Assembly: GCA_009760855.2 (NCBI GenBank)
Contig: WPIO01000560.1
Location: forward strand, 1-25,780
Source: Cristatella mucedo
Taxonomy: Eukaryota; Bryozoa; Phylactolaemata; Cristatellidae
DNA: 25,780 nucleotides
Reading direction: 5' to 3'
Part shown: positions 11,976 to 23,544 of the stretch, piece by piece
Position numbering within the stretch: position 1 is the first letter of the stretch
How the letters are laid out: every line of letters starts with the position of its first letter
Program-made: the position numbers and the translations under genes
Notes under the pieces: generated by a model
Seen by the model: the letters and a program-made list of their open reading frames with translations, nothing else
What the model was told of the DNA's origin: nothing
Database searches by the model: none

Positions 11976-14207
11976 GTGCGAAACGTGTTATTTACGTGCG
12001 AAATGCTTTAAACAAGGTGCAGCACTCTGCTGCCAGCAGCACACGCTCCGAAATGCAGATTTGAAGTTTCTACATATTCCGCGATCTGCTGCAAACTCGT
12101 GCGAAACGTGTTATTTACGTGCGAAATGCTTTAAACAAGGTGCAGCACTCTGCTGCCAGCCAGCGCACGCTCCGACATGCAGATTTGAAGTCTCTACATA
12201 TTCCGCGATCCGCTGCGAACTCGTGCGAAACGTGTTATTTACGTGCGAAATGCTTTAAACAAGGTGCAGCACTCTGCTGCCAGCAAGCGCACGCTCCGAC
12301 ATGCAGATTTGAAGTTTCTACATATTCCGCGATCTGCTGCAAACTCGTGCGAAACGTGTTATTTACGTGCGAAATGCTTTAAACAAGGTGCAGCACTCTG
12401 CTGCCAGCAAGCGCACGCGCCGACATGCAGATTTGAAGTTTCTACATATTCCGCGATCTGCTGCAAACTCGTGCGAAACGTGTTATTTACGTGCGAAATG
12501 CTTTAAACAAGGTGCAGCACTCTGCTGCCAGCCAGGGCACGCTCCGAAATGCAGATTTGAAGTTTCTACATATTCCGCGATCTGCTGCAAACTCGTGCGA
12601 AACGTGTTATTTACGTGCGAAATGCTTTAAACAAGGTGCAGCACTCTGCTGCCAGCCAGCAGCGCACGCTCGACATGCAGATTTGAAGTTTCTACATATT
12701 CCGCGATGCTCCGCAAACTCGTGCGAAACGTGTTATTTACGTGCGAAATGCTTTAAACAAGGTGCAGCACTCTGCTGCCAGCCAGCGCACGCTCCGACAT
12801 GCAGATTTGAAGTGTCTACATATTCCGCGATCTGCTGCGAACTCGTGCGAAACGTGTTATTTACGTGCGAAATGCTTTAAACAAGGTGCAGCACTCTGCT
12901 GCCAGCAAGCGCACGCTCCGACATGCAGATTTGAAGTTTCTACATATTCCGCGATCTGCTGCAAACTCGTGCGAAACGTGTTATTTACGTGCGAAATGCT
13001 TTAAACAAGGTGCAGCACTCTGCTGCCAGCAAGCGCACGCTCCGACATGCAGATTTGAAGTTTCTACATATTCCGCGATCTGCTGCAAACTCGTGCGAAA
13101 CGTGTTATTTACGTGCGAAATGCTTTAAACAAGGTGCAGCACTCTGCTGGGAGCAAGCGCACGCTCCGACATGCAGATTTGAAGTTTCTACATATTCCGC
13201 GATCTGCTGCGAACTCGTGCGAAACGTGTTATTTACGTGCTAAATGCTTTAAACAAGTTGCAGCACTCTGCTGCCAGCAAGCGCACGCTCCGAAATGCAG
13301 ATTTGAAGTTTCTACATATTCCGCGATCTGCTGCAAACTCGTGCGAAACGTGTTATTTACGTGCGAAATGCTTTAAACAAGGTGCAGCACTCTGCTGCGA
13401 GCAGCGCACGCTCCGACATGCAGATTTGAAGTTTCTACATATTCTGCGATCTGCTGCGAACTCGTGCGAAACGTGTTATTTACGTGCGAAATGCTTTAAA
13501 CAAGGTGCAGCACTCTGCTGCCAGCCAGCGCACGCTCCGAAATGCAGATTTGAAGTTTCTACATATTCCGCGATCTGCTGCAAACTCGTGCGAAACGTGT
13601 TATTTACGTGCGAAATGCTTTAAACAAGGTGCAGCACTCTGCTGCCAGCAAGCGCACGCTCCGACATGCAGATTTGAAGTTTCTACATATTCCGCGATCT
13701 GCTGCAAACTCGTGCGAAACGTGTTATTTACGTGCGAAATGCTTTAAACAAGGTGCAGCACTCTGCTGCGAGCAAGCACGCGCTCCGACAAGCAGATTTG
13801 AAGTTTCTACATATTCCGCGATCTGCTGCAAACTCGCGCGAAACGTGTTATTTACGTGCGAAATGCTTTAAACAAGGTGCAGCACTCTGCTGCCAGCCAG
13901 CACACGCTCCGACATGCAGATTTGAAGTTTCTACATATTCTGCGATCTGCCGCGAACTCGTGCGAAACGTGTTATTTACGTGCGAAATGCTTTAAACAAG
14001 GTGCAGCACTCTGCTGCCAGCCAGCGCACGCTCCGACATGCAGCTTTTGAGTTTCTACATATTCCGCGATCTGCTGCAAACTCGTGCGAAACGTGTTATT
14101 TACGTGCGAAATGCTTTAAACAAGGTGCAGCACTCTGCTGCCAGCCAGCGCACGCTCCGACATGCAGATTTGAAGTTTCTACATATTCCGCGATCTGCTG
14201 CGAACTG
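11976..14207 (+). repeat. Homogenised satellite block 2
   Basis: About 18 near-consensus monomers mix the same few alternatives as block 1. Small irregularities are CAGCAGCACAC near 12035, CAGCCAGCAGCGCACGCTCG near 12655 with GATGCTCCGC near 12706, GTGCTAAATG near 13239, and CAGCTTTTGAG near 14041. No gene or foreign insertion is present. Confidence 0.9.
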
Positions 14208-15202
14208 GTGCGAAACGTGTTATTTACGTGCGAAATGCTTTAAACAAGGTGCAGCACTCTGCTGCCAGCAAGCGCACGCTCTGACATGCATATTTGAAGT
14301 TTCTACATATTCCGCGATCTGCTGCAAACTAGTGCGAAACGTGTTATTTACGTGCGAAATGCTTTAAACAAGGTGCAGCACTCTGCTGCTAGCCAGGGCA
14401 CGCTCCGACACGCAGATTTGATGTGTCTACATATTCCGCGATCTGCTGCGAACTCGTGCGAAACGTGTTATTTACGTGCGAAATGCTTTAAACAAGGTGC
14501 AGCACTCTGCTGCAAGCCAGCACACGCTCCGACATGCAGATTTGAACTTTCTACAGATTCCGCGATCTGCTGCAAACTCGTGCGAAACGTGTTATTTACG
14601 TGCGAAATGCTTTAAACAAGGTGCAGCACTTTTCTGCCAGCCAGCACACGCTCCGACATGCAGATTTGAACTTTTTCTACATATTCGGCGATCTGCAGCG
14701 AACTCGTGCGAAACGTGTTATTTACGTGCTAAATGCTTTAAACAAGTGCAGCACTCTGCTGCCAGCAAGCGCACGCTCCAACATGCAGATTTAAACTTTC
14801 TACGGATTCCGCGATCTGCTGCAAACTCGTGCGAAACGTGTTATTTACGTGCGAAATGCTTTAAACAAGGTGCAGCACTCTGCTGCCAGCCAGCGCACGC
14901 TCCGACATGCAGATTTGAAGTTTCTACATATTCCGCGATCTGCTGCGAACTCGTGCGAAACGTGTTATTTACGTGCGAAATGCTTTAAACAAGGTGCAGC
15001 ACTCTGCTGCCAGCAAGCGCACGCTCTGACATGCAGATTTGAAGTTTCTACATATTCCGCGATCTGCTGCGAACTCGTGCGAAACGTGTTATTTACGTGC
15101 GAAATGCGTTAAACAAGGTGCAGCACTCTCTGCTGCCAGCAAGCACACGCTCCGACATGCAGATTTGAAGTTTCTACATATTCCGCGATCTGCTGCAAAC
15201 TA
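14208..15202 (+). repeat. Diverged satellite zone upstream of block Q copy 2
   Basis: The subtype order here resembles that of 7757-8261: a CTGACATGCAT unit, a CTAGCCAGGGCAC unit with GATGTGTC, and a CAAGCCAGCAC unit with CTACAGATT. Two altered units follow, one of 126 bp (CACTTTTCTGCC and CTTTTTCTAC) and one of 123 bp (CTCCAACATG and CTACGGATT). Ordinary units then lead to a 126-bp unit at 15077 with GCGTTAAAC and CACTCTCTGCTGCC. Confidence 0.85.
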
Positions 15203-16317
15203 GTGCGAAACGTGTTATTTACGTGCGAAATGCTTTAAACAAGGTGCAGCACTCTGCTGCCAGCCAGGGCACGCTCCGACACGCAGATTTGAAGTTTCTA
15301 CATATTCCGCGATCTGCTGCGAACTGGTGCGAAACGTGTTATTTACGTGCGAAATGCTTTAAACAAGGTGCAGCACTCTACTGCCAGCAAGCACACGCTC
15401 TGACATGCATATTTGAAGTTTCTACATATTCCGCGATATGCTGCAAACTAGTGCGAAACGTGTTATTTACGTGCGAAATGCTTTAAACAAGGTGCAGCAC
15501 TCTGCTGCTAGCCAGGGCACGCTCCGACACGCAGATTTGATGTGTCTACATATTCCGCGATCTGCTGCGAACTCGTGCGAAACGTCTTATTTACGTGCGA
15601 AATGCTTTAAACAAGGTGAAGCACTCTGCTGCAAGCCAGCACACGCTCCGACATGCAGATTTAAACTTTCTACAGATTCCGCGATCTGCTGCAAATTCGT
15701 GCGAAACGTGTTATTTACGTGCGAAATGCTTTAAACAAGGTGCAGCACTCTACTGCCAGCAAGCGCACGCTCTGACATCCATATTTGAAGTTTCTACATA
15801 TTCCGCGATATGCTGCAAACTAGTGCGAAACGTGTTATTTACGTGCGAAATGCTTTAAACAAGGTGCAGCACTCTACTGCCAGCAAGCGCACGCTCCGAC
15901 TTGCAGATTTAAAGTTTTTACATATTCCGCGATCCGCCGCGAACTCGTGCGAAACGTGTTATTTACGTGCGAAATGCTTTAAACAAGGTGCAGCACTCTG
16001 CTGCAAGCCAGCACATGCTCCGACATGAGGATTTGAACTTTCTACAGATTCGGCGATCTGCAGCGAACTCGTGCGAAACGTGTTATTTACGTGCTAAATG
16101 CTTTAAACAAGTGCAGCACTCTGCTGCCAGCAAGCGCACGCTCCTACATGCAGATTTGAAGTTTCTACATATTTCGCGATCTGCCGCGAACTCGTGCGAA
16201 ACGTGTTATTTACGTGCGAAATGCTTTAAACAAGGTGCAGCACTCTGCTGCCAGCCAGGGCACGCTCCGACACGCAGATTTGAAGTTTCTACATATTCCG
16301 CGATCTGCTGCAAACTC
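15203..16317 (+). repeat. Higher-order block Q, copy 2 (1,115 bp, nine monomers)
   Basis: Corresponds monomer for monomer to 8633-9747 at a constant offset of 6,570 bp with no net length change. Differences from copy 1 are mainly substitutions. The unit beginning at 15947 has CAAGCCAGCACATG and GACATGAGG where copy 1 has AGCAAGCACAC and CTACATGCAG, so one monomer may have been partly converted after the duplication. Confidence 0.88.
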
Positions 16318-19300
16318 GTGCGAAACGTGTTATTTACGTGCGAAATGCTTTAAACAAGGTGCAGCACTCTACTGCCAGCAAGCACACGCTCCGACATGCA
16401 GATTTGAAGTTTCTACATATTCCGCGATCTGCTGCGAACTCGTGCGAAACGTGTTATTTACGTGCGAAATGCTTTAAACAAGGTGCAGCACTCTGCTGCC
16501 AGCCAGGGCACGCTCCGACATGCAGATTTGAAGTTTCTACATATTCCGCGATCTGCTGCAAACTCGTGCGAAACGTGTTATTTACGTGCGAAATGCTTTA
16601 AACAAGGTGCAGCACTCTGCTGCCAGCCAGCACACGCTCCGAAATGCAGATTTGAAGTTTCTACATATTCCGCGATCTGCTGCAAACTCGTGCGAAACGT
16701 GTTATTTACGTGCGAAATGCTTTAAACAAGGTGCAGCACTCTGCTGCCAGCCAGCGCACGCTCCGACATGCAGATTTGAAGTTTCTACATATTCCGCGAT
16801 CTGCTGCAAACTCGTGCGAAACGTGTTATTTACGTGCGAAATGCTTTAAAAACAAGGTGCAGCACTCTGCTGCCAGCAAGCAGCGCACGCTCCGACATGC
16901 AGATTTGAAGTTTCTACATATTCCGCGAACTGCTGCGAACTCGTGCGAAACGTGTTATTTACGTGCGAAATGCTTTAAACAAGTGCAGCACTCTGCTGCC
17001 AGCAAGCGCACGCTCCGACATGCAGATTTGAAGTTTCTACATATTCCGCGATCTGCTGCGAACTCGTGCGAAACGTGTTATTTACGTGCGAAATGCTTTA
17101 AACAAGGTGCAGCACTCTGCTGCCAGCCAGGGCACGCTCCGACACATGTCGATTTGAAGTTTCTACATATTCCGCGATCTGCTGCGAACTCGTGCGAAAC
17201 GTGTTATTTACGTGCGAAATGCTTTAAACAAGGTGCAGCACTCTGCTGCCAGCAAGCGCACGCTCCGACATGCAGATTTGAAGTTTCTACATATTCCGCG
17301 ATCTGCTGCAAACTCGTGCGAAACGTGTTATTTACGTGCGAAATGCTTTAAACAAGGTGCAGCACTCTGCTGCCAGCCAGGGCACGCTCCGACATGCAGA
17401 TTTGAAGTTTCTACATATTCCGCGATCTGCTGCAAACTCGTGCGAAACGTGTTATTTACGTGCGAAATGCTTTAAACAAGGTGCAGCACTCTGCTGCCAG
17501 CAAGCGCACGCTCCGACATGCAGATTTGAAGTTTCTACATATTCCGCGATCTGCTGCGAACTCGTGCGAAACGTGTTATTTACGTGCGAAATGCTTTAAA
17601 CAAGGTGCAGCACTCTGCTGCCAGCCAGCGCACGCTCCGACATGCAGATTTGAAGTTTCTACATATTCAGCGATCTGCTGCGAACTCGTGCGAAACGTGT
17701 TATTTACGTGCGAAATGCTTTAAACAAGGTGCAGCACTCTGCTGCCAGCCAGCGCACGCTCCGACATGCAGATTTGAAGTTTCTACATATTCTGCGATCT
17801 GCTGCGAACTCGTGCGAAACGTGTTATTTACGTGCGAAATGCTTTAAACAAGGTGCAGCACTCTGCTGCCAGCCAGCGCACGCTCCGACATGCAGATTTG
17901 AAGTTTCTACATATTCCGCGATCTGCTGCGAACTCGTGCGAAACGTGTTATTTACGTGCGAAATGCTTTAAACAAGGTGCAGCACTCTGCTGCCAGCAAG
18001 GGCACGCTCCGACATGCAGATTTGAAGTTTCTACATATTCCGCGATCTGCTGCGAACTCGTGCGAAACGTGTTATTTACGTGCGAAATGCTTTAAACAAG
18101 GTGCAGCACTCTGCTGCCAGCCAGGGCACGCTCCGACACGCAGATTTGATTTGAAGTTTCTACATATTCCGCGATCTGCTGCAAACTCGTGCGAAACGTG
18201 TTATTTACGTGCGAAATGCTTTAAACAAGGTGCAGCACTCTGCTGCCAGCCAGCGCACGCTCCGAAATGCAGATTTGAAGTTTCTACATATTCCGCGATC
18301 TGCTGCAAACTCGTGCGAAACGTGTTATTTACGTGCGAAATGCTTTAAACAAGGTGCAGCACTCTGCTGCCAGCCAGGGCACGCTCCGACACGCAGATTT
18401 GAAGTTTCTACATATTCCGCGATCTGCTGCGAACTCGTGCGAAACGTGTGTTTTACGTGCGAAATGCTTTAAACAAGGTGCAGCACTCTGCTGCCAGCCA
18501 GCGCACGCTCCGACATGCAGATTTGAAGTTTCTACATATTCCGCGATCTGCTGCGAACTCGTGCGAAACGTGTTATTTACGTGCGAAATGCTTTAAACAA
18601 GGTGCAGCACTCTGCTGCCAGCAAGCGCACGCTCCGACATGCAGATTTGAAGTTTCTACATATTCCGCGATCTGCTGCGAACTCGTGCGAAACGTGTTAT
18701 TTACGTGCGAAATGCTTTAAACAAGGTGCAGCACTCTGCTGCCAGCAAGCACACGCTCCGACATGCAGATTTGAAGTTTCTACATATTCCGCGATCTGCT
18801 GCAAACTCGTGCGAAACGTGTTATTTACGTGCGAAATGCTTTAAACAAGGTGCAGCACTCTGCTGCCAGCCAGCGCACGCTCCGAAATGCAGATTTGAAG
18901 TTTCTACATATTCCGCGATCTGCTGGAAACTCGTGCGAAACGTGTTATTTACGTGCGAAATGCTTTAAACAAGGTGCAGCACTCTGCTGCCAGCAAGCGC
19001 ACGCTCCGACATGCAGATTTGAAGTTTCTACATATTCCGCGATCTGCTGCTGCAAAACTCGTGCGAAACGTGTTATTTACGTGCGAAATGCTTTAAACAA
19101 GATTTCTATACATATTCCGCGATCTGCTGCGAACTAGTGCGAAACGTGTTATTTACGTGCGAAATGCTTTAAACAAGGTGCAGCACTCTGCTGCCAGCCA
19201 GACCACGCTCCGACATGCAGATTTGAAGTTTCTACATATTCCGCGATCTGCTGCGAACTCGTGCGAAACGTGTTATTTACGTGCGAAATGCTTAAAACAA

Positions 19301-19509
19301 GGTGCAGCACTCTGCTGCCAGCCAGCGCACGCTCCGACAGGCAGATTTGAAGTTTCTACATATTCCGCGATCTGCTGCGAACTCGGACGAAACGTGCTAT
19401 TTACGTGCGAAATGCTTTAAACAAGGTGCAGCACTCTGCTGCCAGCCAGGCACGCGCTCCGACATGCAGATTTGAAGTTTCTACATATTCCGCGATCTGC
19501 TGCGAACTC
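16318..19509 (+). repeat. Homogenised satellite block 3
   Basis: About 26 near-consensus monomers. Length variants are TTTAAAAAC near 16847, AAGCAGCGCAC near 16878, a lone one-G loss near 16982, GACACATGTCGATTT near 17140, a five-base duplication ATTTGATTTG near 18143, GTGTGTTTTACG near 18446, and a 76-bp truncated unit at 19061. No gene is present. Confidence 0.9.
19061..19136 (+). repeat. Truncated satellite monomer, 76 bp
   Basis: The unit is normal to AAACAAG (about position 41) and then continues as ATTTCTATACATATTCC, which belongs to about position 93 onwards. About 48 bp are lost, and the junction carries a two-base TA addition in CTATACATATT. The preceding monomer also ends irregularly, with GCTGCTGCAAAACTC. 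Confidence 0.88.
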
Positions 19510-20626
19510 GTGCGAAACGTGTTATTTACGTGCGAAATGCTTTAAACAAGGTGAAGCACTCTGCTGCAAGCCAGCACACGCTCCGACATGCAGATTTGAA
19601 GTTTCTACATATTCCGCGATCTGCTGCAAACTCGTGCGAAACGTGTTATTTACGTGCGAAATGCTTTAAACAAGGTGCAGCACTCTACTGCCAGCAAGCG
19701 CACGCTCTGACATGCATATTTGAAGTTTCTACATATTCCGCGATCTGCTGCAAACTCGTGCGAAACGTGTTATTTACGTGCGAAATGCTTTAAACAAGGT
19801 GCAGCACTCTGCTGCCAGCCAGGGCACGCTCCGACACGCAGATTTGATGTTTCTACATATTCCGCGATCTGCTGCGAACTCGTGCGAAACGTGTTATTTA
19901 CGTGCGAAATGCTTTAAACAAGGTGCAGCACTCTGCTGCAAGCCAGTGCACGCTCCGACATGCAGATTTGAAGTTTCTACATATTCCGCGATCTGCTGCG
20001 AACTCGTGCGAAACGTGTTATTTACGTGCGAAATGCTTTAAACAAGGTGCAGCACTCTGCTGCCAGCAAGCGCACGCTCCGACATGCAGATTTGAAGTTT
20101 CTACATATTCCGCGATCTGCTGCAAACTCGTGCGAAACGTGTTATTTACGTGCGAAATGCTTTAAACAAGGTGCAGCACTCTGCTGCCAGCCAGCGCACG
20201 CTCCGACATGCAGATTTGAAGTTTCTACATATTCCGCGATCTGCTGCGAACTCGTGCGAAACGTGTTATTTACGTGCGAAATGCTTTAAACAAGGTGCAG
20301 CACTCTGCTGCCAGCAAGTGCACGCTCCGACATGCAGATTTTGCAGTGTCAACATATTCCGCGATCTGCTGCGAACTCGTGCGAAACGTGTTATTTACGT
20401 GCGAAATGCTTTAAACAAGGTGCAGCACTCTGCTGCCAGCCAGGGCACGCTCCGACATGCAGATTTGAAGTTTCTACATATTCCGCGATCTGCTGCAAAC
20501 TCGTGCGACACGTGTTATTTACGTGCGAAATGCTTTAAACAAGGTGCAGCACTCTGCTGCCAGTCAGCGCACGCTCCGAAATGCAGATTTGAAGTTTTTA
20601 CATATTCCGCGATCTGCTGCGAACTC
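19510..20626 (+). repeat. Mixed block with isolated diverged subtypes
   Basis: A GGTGAAG unit with CAAGCCAGCAC (19510), a CTACTGCC unit with CTGACATGCAT (19634) and a CACGCAG unit with GATGTTTC (19758) stand in an order like that of block Q. They carry near-consensus sequence elsewhere, so they look like partly converted copies. Ordinary units follow. The unit at about 20254 has CAGATTTTGCAGTGTCAACAT in place of CAGATTTGAAGTTTCTACAT. Confidence 0.8.
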
Positions 20627-21122
20627 GTGCGAAACGTGTTATTTACGTGCGAAATGCTTTAAACAAGGTGCAGCACTCTGCTGCCAGCCAGGGCACGCTC
20701 CGACATGCAGACTTTATGTTTCTACACATTCCGCGATCTGGTGCGAACTCGTGCGAAACGTGTTATTTACGTGCGAAATGCTTTGAACATGGTGCAGCAT
20801 TCTGCTGCCAGTCAGAGCACGCTCCGAAATGCAGATTTGAAGTTTCTACATATTCCGCGATCTGGTGCGAACTCGTGCGAAACGTGTTATTTACGTGGGA
20901 AATGCTTTAAACATGGTGCAGCACTCTGCTGCCAGTCAGTGCACGCTCCGACATGCAGATTTGATGTTTCTACATATTCCGCGATCTGCTGTGAACTTGT
21001 GCGAAACGTGTTATTTACGTGCGAAATGCTTTAAACAAGGTGCAGCACTCTGCTGCCAGCCAGGGCACGCTCCGACATGCAGATTTAAAGTTTCTACATG
21101 TTCCGCGATCTGCTGCGAACTC

Positions 21123-21508
21123 GTGCGAAACGTGTTATTTACGTGCGAAATGCTTTAAACATGGTGCAGCACTCTGCTGCCAGCCAGGGCACGCTCTGAC
21201 ATGCAGATTTGAAGTTTCTAGATATTCCACGATCTGCTGCGAACTCGTGCGAAATGTGTTATTCGAGTGCGAAATGCTCAATACAAGGAGCGGCACTTTG
21301 CTGCCAAACAGTGCACGCTCCGAAATGGAGATTTGAAGTTTCGACATATTCCGCGATCTGCTGCGAACTTGTGCGAAACGTGTTATTTACGTGCGAAATG
21401 CTTTAAACAAGGTGCAGCACTCTGCTGCCAGGCAGGGCACGCCCCGACACACAGATTTGATGTTCCTCCATATTCCGCGATCTGCTGCGAACTCGTGCGA
21501 AATGTGTT
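21123..21508 (+). repeat. Higher-order block R, copy 1
   Basis: A unit with TTTCTAGATATT, a Z unit, a unit with CAGGCAGGGCACGCC and GATGTTCCTCC, and the start of another Z unit stand in this order. The same order recurs at 25395-25780 at an offset of 4,272 bp. That offset is not close to a multiple of 124, because truncated and off-length units lie between the copies. Confidence 0.85.
21247..21370 (+). repeat. Z-subtype monomer (first complete example)
   Basis: Shows the full Z set: GTGCGAAATGTG at the start, ATTCGAGTGCG, GCTCAATACAAGGAGCGGC, CACTTTGCTGCC, CGAAATGGAG, TTTCGACAT and a final CTTG. Other Z units begin at 21495 (truncated), 22803, 23668, 24039, about 25022 (only the left half is Z), 25519 and 25767 (cut by the window end). 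Every Z unit has non-Z units on both sides. Confidence 0.88.
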
Positions 21509-21560
21509 ATTCTAGTTCGAAATGCTCAATACAAGGTGCAGCACTTTGCTGCTAGAACTC
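21495..21560 (+). repeat. Truncated Z monomer, 66 bp, at a block junction
   Basis: The unit is Z-like to CACTTTGCTGC (about position 58), then TAG, and resumes with AACTC at the end of a unit. About 58 bp are missing. TGCTGC lies at both breakpoints in the consensus (53-58 and 113-118), so slippage or recombination between these short repeats is a plausible cause. The next base begins a block of different ancestry. Confidence 0.88.
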
Positions 21561-21822
21561 GTGCGAAACGTCTTATTTACGTGCGAAATGCTTTAAACAA
21601 GGTGAAGCACTCTGCTGCAAGCCAGCACACGCTCCGACATGCAGATTTAAACTTTCTACAGATTCCACGATCTGCTGCAAATTCGTGCGAAACGTGTTAT
21701 TTACGTGCGAAATGCTTTAAACAGGGTGCAGCACTCTACTGCCAGCTAGCGCACGCTCTGACATCCATATTTGAAGTTTCTACATATTCCGCGATATGCT
21801 GCAAACTAGTGCGAAACGTGTT
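21561..21822 (+). repeat. Displaced copy of 9005-9266
   Basis: Two monomers and a little more match the segment starting at 9005 at a constant offset of 12,556 bp. They share CGTCTT, GGTGAAG, CAAGCCAGCAC and AAACTTTCTACAGATT. They also share three markers rare elsewhere in the window: ATTCCACG, GCAAATTCG and AAACAGGG. The piece lies inside the Y/Z zone and is followed by CAGGGCAC units of the ordinary kind. A further copy of its second monomer lies at 22549-22672 and shares CAGCTAGCGCAC with this one. Confidence 0.85.
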
Positions 21823-23422
21823 ATTTACGTGCGAAATGCTTTAAACAAGGTGCAGCACTCTGCTGCCAGCCAGGGCACGCTCCGACACGCAGATTTGAAG
21901 TTTCTACATATTCCGCGATCTGCTGCGAACTGGTGCGAAACGTGTTATTTACGTGCGAAATGCTTTAAACAAGGTGCAGCACTCTGCTGCTGCCAGCAGG
22001 GCACGCTCCGACATGCAGATTTGAAGTTTCTACATATTCCGCGATCTGCTGCGAACTCGTGCGAAACGTGTTATTTACGTGCGAAATGCTTTAAACAAGG
22101 TGCAGCACTCTGCTGCCAGCCAGGGCACGCCCCGACATGCAGATTTGAAGTTTCTACATATTTCGCGATCTGCTGCGAACTCGTGCGAAACGTGTTATTT
22201 ACGTGCGAAATGCTTTAAACAAGGTGCAGCACTCTGCTGCCAGTCAGAGCACGCTCCGACATGCAGATTTGAAGTTTCTACATATTCCGCGATCTGCTGC
22301 GAACTTGTGCGAAACGTGTTATTTACGTGCGAAATGCTTTAAACAAGGTGCAGCACTCTGCTGCCAGCCAGGGAACGCTCCGACACGCAGATTTGAAGTT
22401 TCTACATATTCCGCGATCTGCTGCAAACTAGTGCGAAACGTTTTATTTACGTGCGAAATGCTTTAAACAAGGTGCAGCACTCTGCTGCCAGCAAGGTCAC
22501 GCTCCGACATGCAGATTTAAAGTTTCTACATATTCCGCGATCTGCTGCAAATTCGTGCGAAACGTGTTATTTACGTGCGAAATGCTTTAAACAGGGTGCA
22601 GCACTCTACTGCCAGCTAGCGCACGCTCTGACATCCATATTTGAAGTTTCTACATATTCCGCGATATGCTGCCAACTCGTGCGAAACGTGTTATTTACGT
22701 GCGAAATGCTTTAAACAAGGTGCAGCACTCTGCTGCCAGCCAGGGCACGCCCCGACACGCAGATTTGATGTTCCTACATATTCCGCGATCTGCTGGGAAC
22801 TCGTGCGAAATGTGTTATTCGAGTGAGAAATGCTCAATACAAGGAGCGGCACTTTGCTGCCAATCAGTGCACGCTCTGAAATGTAAATTTGAAGTTTCGA
22901 CATATTCCACGATCTGCTGGGAACTTGTGCGAAACGTGTTATTTACGTGCGAAATGCTTTACACAAGGTGCAGCACTCTGCTGCCAGCAAGCCCACGCTC
23001 CGACATACAGATTTGAAGTTTCTACATATTCCGCGATCTGCTGCAAACTGGTGGGAAAAGTGTTATTTACGTGCGAAATGCTTTATACAAGGTGCAGCAC
23101 TCTGCTGCCAGCCTGCACACGCTCCGACATGCAGATTTGAACTTTCTAGATATTCCGCGATCTGCTGCGAACTGGTGCGAAACGTGTTATTTACGTGCGA
23201 AATGCTTTAAACAAGGTGCAGCACTCTGCTGCCTGCCAGGGCACGCTCCGACATGCAGATTTAAAGTTTCTACATTTTCCGCGATCTGCTGCGAACTCTT
23301 GCGAAACGTGTTATTTACGTGCGAAATGCTTTAAACAAGGTGCAGCACTCTGCTGCCAGCCAGGGCACGCTCCGACATGCAGATTTGAAGTTTCTAGATA
23401 TTCCGCGATCTGCTGCGAACTC

Positions 23423-23544
23423 GTGCGAAACGTGTTATTTACGTGCGAAATGCTTAAACATGGTGCAGAACTCTGCTGCCAGCTGCTTATGCTTGGAAAC
23501 GCATATTTGATGTTTTTACATATTCTGCGATCTGCTGCGAACTT
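23423..23544 (+). repeat. Highly divergent single monomer, 122 bp
   Basis: This unit has GCTTAAACATGG, GTGCAGAACTC and, in place of the usual CCAGCCAGCGCACGCTCCGA, the sequence CAGCTGCTTATGCTTGG followed by AAACGCATATTTGATG. It then returns to consensus at TTTTTACATATTC. It is the most altered central segment I saw in a full-length unit. Confidence 0.85.
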
